Below are positions 57,708-59,820 of a DNA stretch of 59,820 bases, one piece after another. Every line of letters starts with the position of its first letter. Position 1 is the first letter of the stretch. The position numbers and the translations under genes were made by a program. The notes below the pieces were generated by a model. The model did not search any database and was not told where the DNA came from. It saw nothing but the letters and a program-made list of their open reading frames with translations. Origin of the DNA: Acanthamoeba lenticulata. Lineage: Eukaryota; Discosea; Longamoebia; Acanthamoebidae. The stretch spans positions 1 to 59,820 of the forward strand of contig NAVB01000072.1 of NCBI GenBank assembly GCA_002179805.1, given 5' to 3'.

Positions 57708-59099
57708 TCAGGTCGGGGGTTTGAAGTCGCGAGGGAGGTTGTCCACGCTGTGCCAGTCGACGCCTTGATGTCGGGTGGAGGCCAAACTCTTTGCCTCCTT
57801 CAGGTTGGCCCTCACCAGCAACGCACCGCGCAGGTCCGCGTAATTCAGGTTGGCGCCAAGCAGGTTGGCTCCTGAAGCACAACACGCGCGTTTCGCGCCA
57901 AGTTTTAGCGCCGGCTTGTTGGCCTTTTTAGCACCACCAGGACGCGTCTTGGCTGTACCTGACAAGTTGGCTCGACGCAGGTCGGCGTTGAACAGGTTGG
58001 CGCCCTCAAGCCGCGCGCCCATCAAGTTGGCATCTCGCAAGTCGCATTCGACGAGGCTCACGTTATTGAGGATGGCCCAGCGAAGGTCGACGCTGCGCAG
58101 GTCACATTGGAAGAAGCGGGCGTCGTTGAGCTTCATCCCGCTCAACGAGTACCCGCGCAGATCACATCCGCTCAACTGCGGTGGGTGGCCGTTGTTGTTA
58201 AGTAGCCGCACGAACTGGTCATCCGTGAGCCGCACGAGGTCTCGGTCCTCGTCGCTCGCATCATCATCGCCGTTGTCGTCACCAGGGGCGTCGACCACCC
58301 GCTCCAACTGTGGCTGCGATTTTTCGGCCGAGCTCTTGAGCGCGCGTCGCTGCGGCTGCTCGGCTGAGTTCCTGGGCGCGCGCGGGGACGACGACGATGA
58401 CGGCAACGATGACGACGACGACGATGATGACGACGGGCTGTCCCCCGAGAAGCGCAGCGGCATCTTCTTCGAGGCCGAGCCCGATTTCTGCTTCGCCTTA
58501 GTTCCGCTCTTGTCGCCATGAGCGTCCGAGCTGGAGGCGGCGTCGCCGCCCAGGAGGGCCACCAGCGAGCTGAGACCGTAATAACTGGCCTCCAGCAACA
58601 GGCCTTGCCTGTCAACACCTATGGCGTTGGGAGCAGCAGCAGGCGCCCGGCCCGCGCGGCCGCTGCCCGCCAAGAAACACGCGGGTAGGTGGCCGTTGCG
58701 GAGCCAGTCGAGAATGACGGCGAACGCCTTGGGGTCGCGGTCGATGAAGACGCGGCCGCTGTCGTCCTTTTTGAGCTCGTGTCGCCCGCTGAACATGGCC
58801 GCCAGCATGGAGTCCGCCTGGCTGGTGAGGGTGGTCACGCTTGTGGTAAAGTATTGTCCGCCGACGTCGAGCTTGACCACGTCCCCTGCACGCTCGCGCT
58901 GACGAGCCGTGAACTGCCTCTTCTCTTCGAGTTCGCGGTCGAGTTTCTCAACCTTGCGCCTCAATGCACTCACGGCCTCCTTGCGCTGCTTGCGGTCTTG
59001 TTCCAGCCGCGCGAGGTCGGCCTCGAGCTTCCTCTTCTTCTCTTCCAGCGCATTGTATTGTTCTTGCAGTTTTGTTGCTGAGGCTAGCAAGTCCTCCAT
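57708..59099 (-). CDS. KCTD9-like BTB/T1 domain protein with pentapeptide repeats
   Basis: Single exon, 463 residues from MEDLLASATKLQEQ. The frame is open for 99 more codons upstream but that part overlaps the next gene's 3' end and lacks coding bias. Residues 1-75 are a coiled coil (EEKKRKLEADLARLEQDRKQ). The BTB/T1 domain runs VVKLDVGGQYFTTSVTTL to FAVILDWLRNGHLP, the KCTD signature. A disordered Ser/Asp-rich linker follows (GAC/GAT/TCG runs at 58390-58440). The C-terminus contains about 20 pentapeptide repeats of the A(D/N)Lxx type (CDLRGYSLSGMKLND, CDLRDANLMGARLEGANLFN, ANLLGANLNYADLRGALLVR), which build a quadrilateral beta-helix. Human KCTD9 has the same BTB-pentapeptide order and is thought to be a Cullin-3 adaptor; that role is inferred here. 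A Lys-rich insert interrupts the repeats at about 57900-57960. Confidence 0.9.
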   Translation of the reverse strand: MEDLLASATKLQEQYNALEEKKRKLEADLARLEQDRKQRKEAVSALRRKVEKLDRELEEKRQFTARQRERAGDVVKLDVGGQYFTTSVTTLTSQADSMLAAMFSGRHELKKDDSGRVFIDRDPKAFAVILDWLRNGHLPACFLAGSGRAGRAPAAAPNAIGVDRQGLLLEASYYGLSSLVALLGGDAASSSDAHGDKSGTKAKQKSGSASKKMPLRFSGDSPSSSSSSSSSLPSSSSSPRAPRNSAEQPQRRALKSSAEKSQPQLERVVDAPGDDNGDDDASDEDRDLVRLTDDQFVRLLNNNGHPPQLSGCDLRGYSLSGMKLNDARFFQCDLRSVDLRWAILNNVSLVECDLRDANLMGARLEGANLFNADLRRANLSGTAKTRPGGAKKANKPALKLGAKRACCASGANLLGANLNYADLRGALLVRANLKEAKSLASTRHQGVDWHSVDNLPRDFKPPT

Positions 59100-59266
59100 C
59101 ACGCTTGGTTGTCTGCTGGATCCACCATTTCGTTTTTCTGTTGCTGGGGTCCTATTTTCTATTTTATTTATCTTTCTGTTATCCCCTTTTATTTCTGCCA
59201 ACAAGCGTGAGCCAGGCAGAAAGACTGCCCTCGTTGTCCTCCGAGGCCCACTTGCGTCTCTATGCG

Positions 59267-59797
59267 CTACATAGGCGCCGTATTGGGGTGTCGACTGGCG
59301 GCAAGCGCGACCAGCTGCTGGCGCTCGGCAGGGTCCAGCCGTTCCAACAGCCTCTCGATCAGGTGCCACGCGACAGGCTGACCCTCCTTGTGCCACTTGC
59401 TGGCGGTGGCGAGTAGGCGCACCTTGTCTTGCATGGTAGCACCGCCTCGTATCGCCACGTAGAGCATGAAATCGATGTTGGTTGGGCTCGATAGCAGTGT
59501 TTGCTCAGCGTCTGCCGTCTGCTGGGGGCACGTGAAATAGCGCACATCGCGCATCTTGCGCAGGGCGTCGAGCAGCTGGTCCGTGTCGTTGCCGGCAAGT
59601 TTGGCGGCGTTGTCCATCGACGTGGAGTCGACCAACATGCAGAACCGCCGACAGGGTCCCTGGGCCTGGGGGTCCAGGGGCAGCCACTCAAAAATGACGA
59701 CGCAGGAGCGTGGGCATTCAGGAGCATCATGACGCTGAGGCGGCTGAGGGCGTATGCCCGTCAACAGGGACGAAATAGGCGGGAGCAAGGTGGTCAT
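59267..59797 (-). CDS. Unrecognised protein, last or only exon
   Basis: 176 codons from a possible ATG at 59797, ending ALAASRHPNTAPM. Codon third positions are C/G-rich, so it is real coding sequence. It is polar and helical (DTDQLLDALRKMRDVRYFTC, AWHLIERLLERLDPAERQQL) with a predicted beta segment NIDFMLYVAIRGGAT. No domain is recognised. Only 23 bases remain upstream in the window, so the ATG could equally be an internal Met in a longer protein. The start MTTLLPPISSLLTGIRP is plausible as an initiator. Confidence 0.65.
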   Translation of the reverse strand: MTTLLPPISSLLTGIRPQPPQRHDAPECPRSCVVIFEWLPLDPQAQGPCRRFCMLVDSTSMDNAAKLAGNDTDQLLDALRKMRDVRYFTCPQQTADAEQTLLSSPTNIDFMLYVAIRGGATMQDKVRLLATASKWHKEGQPVAWHLIERLLERLDPAERQQLVALAASRHPNTAPM

Positions 59798-59820
59798 ATC
59801 GGCAGCAGATGACGTAGGAA

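Noticed and set aside
59100..59396. 99-codon upstream extension of the KCTD9-like frame
   Set aside because: It overlaps the 3' end of the next gene in another frame and lacks coding bias; the ATG at 59099 starts directly at the coiled coil.

Overview
This is nuclear DNA of an amoebozoan, almost certainly an Acanthamoeba close to A. castellanii. The 119-nt 5S rRNA gene matches the A. castellanii 5S sequence as I remember it, the actin is a standard amoebal actin, and the genes are GC-rich, intron-dense (mostly 40-120 nt GT-AG introns) and tightly packed with AT-rich spacers. There is no sign of operons, CRISPR arrays, insertion sequences or a recent mobile element. Exon joins were made by hand from GT/AG sites and reading frame, so each multi-exon CDS is given as its start-to-stop span.

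Layout. 1-3.2 kb: 3' part of an actin gene, an antisense 5S rRNA gene with a pol III T-run, and a phytanoyl-CoA-dioxygenase-like gene. 3.5-8.5 kb: a Sec7-PH ARF exchange factor with a very long disordered N-terminus. 9.1-11.4 kb: a ubiquitin-like/F-box/coiled-coil/WD40 protein. 11.9-13.7 kb: a DH-PH RhoGEF. 14.5-19.3 kb: mitochondrial pyruvate carboxylase, which carries an apparent frameshift before its biotinyl region. 19.7-22.1 kb: a circularly permuted nucleolar GTPase of the GNL3/GNL3L type. 22.3-22.9 kb: a small UBA+BAG co-chaperone-like protein. 23.1-24.8 kb: a secreted GH5 cellulase with an expansin-like C-terminal module. 25.5-27.2 kb: a small minus-strand gene diverging from a gene of unknown function with a strongly conserved-looking C-terminus. 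27.3-28.0 kb: oligoribonuclease. 28.3-47.0 kb: an 18.7-kb gene for DNA-PKcs. 47.7-49.6 kb: a STE24/ZMPSTE24 CAAX protease. 49.9-51.8 kb: a Ser/Ala/Pro-rich coiled-coil protein. 52.5-53.7 kb: an unrecognised gene. 53.7-55.6 kb: a class V aminotransferase-like enzyme. 55.7-57.5 kb: a type I membrane protein with an MRH/ATG27-like lumenal part. 57.7-59.1 kb: a KCTD9-like BTB/pentapeptide protein. 59.3-59.8 kb: the C-terminal part, or all, of an unrecognised protein.

The genes are mostly unrelated housekeeping and signalling genes (cytoskeleton, membrane traffic, ubiquitin and chaperone adaptors, DNA repair, anaplerosis, prenyl-protein processing). I see no cluster that forms one new pathway. The observations most worth a second look are the UBA-BAG fusion, the nucleolar GTPase whose P-loop lacks the usual Ser/Thr, the pyruvate carboxylase frameshift, the GH5-expansin-like fusion, the unknown gene at 25.8-27.2 kb, and an intron whose 3' splice site is preceded by an (AAAAC)n repeat instead of a pyrimidine tract.
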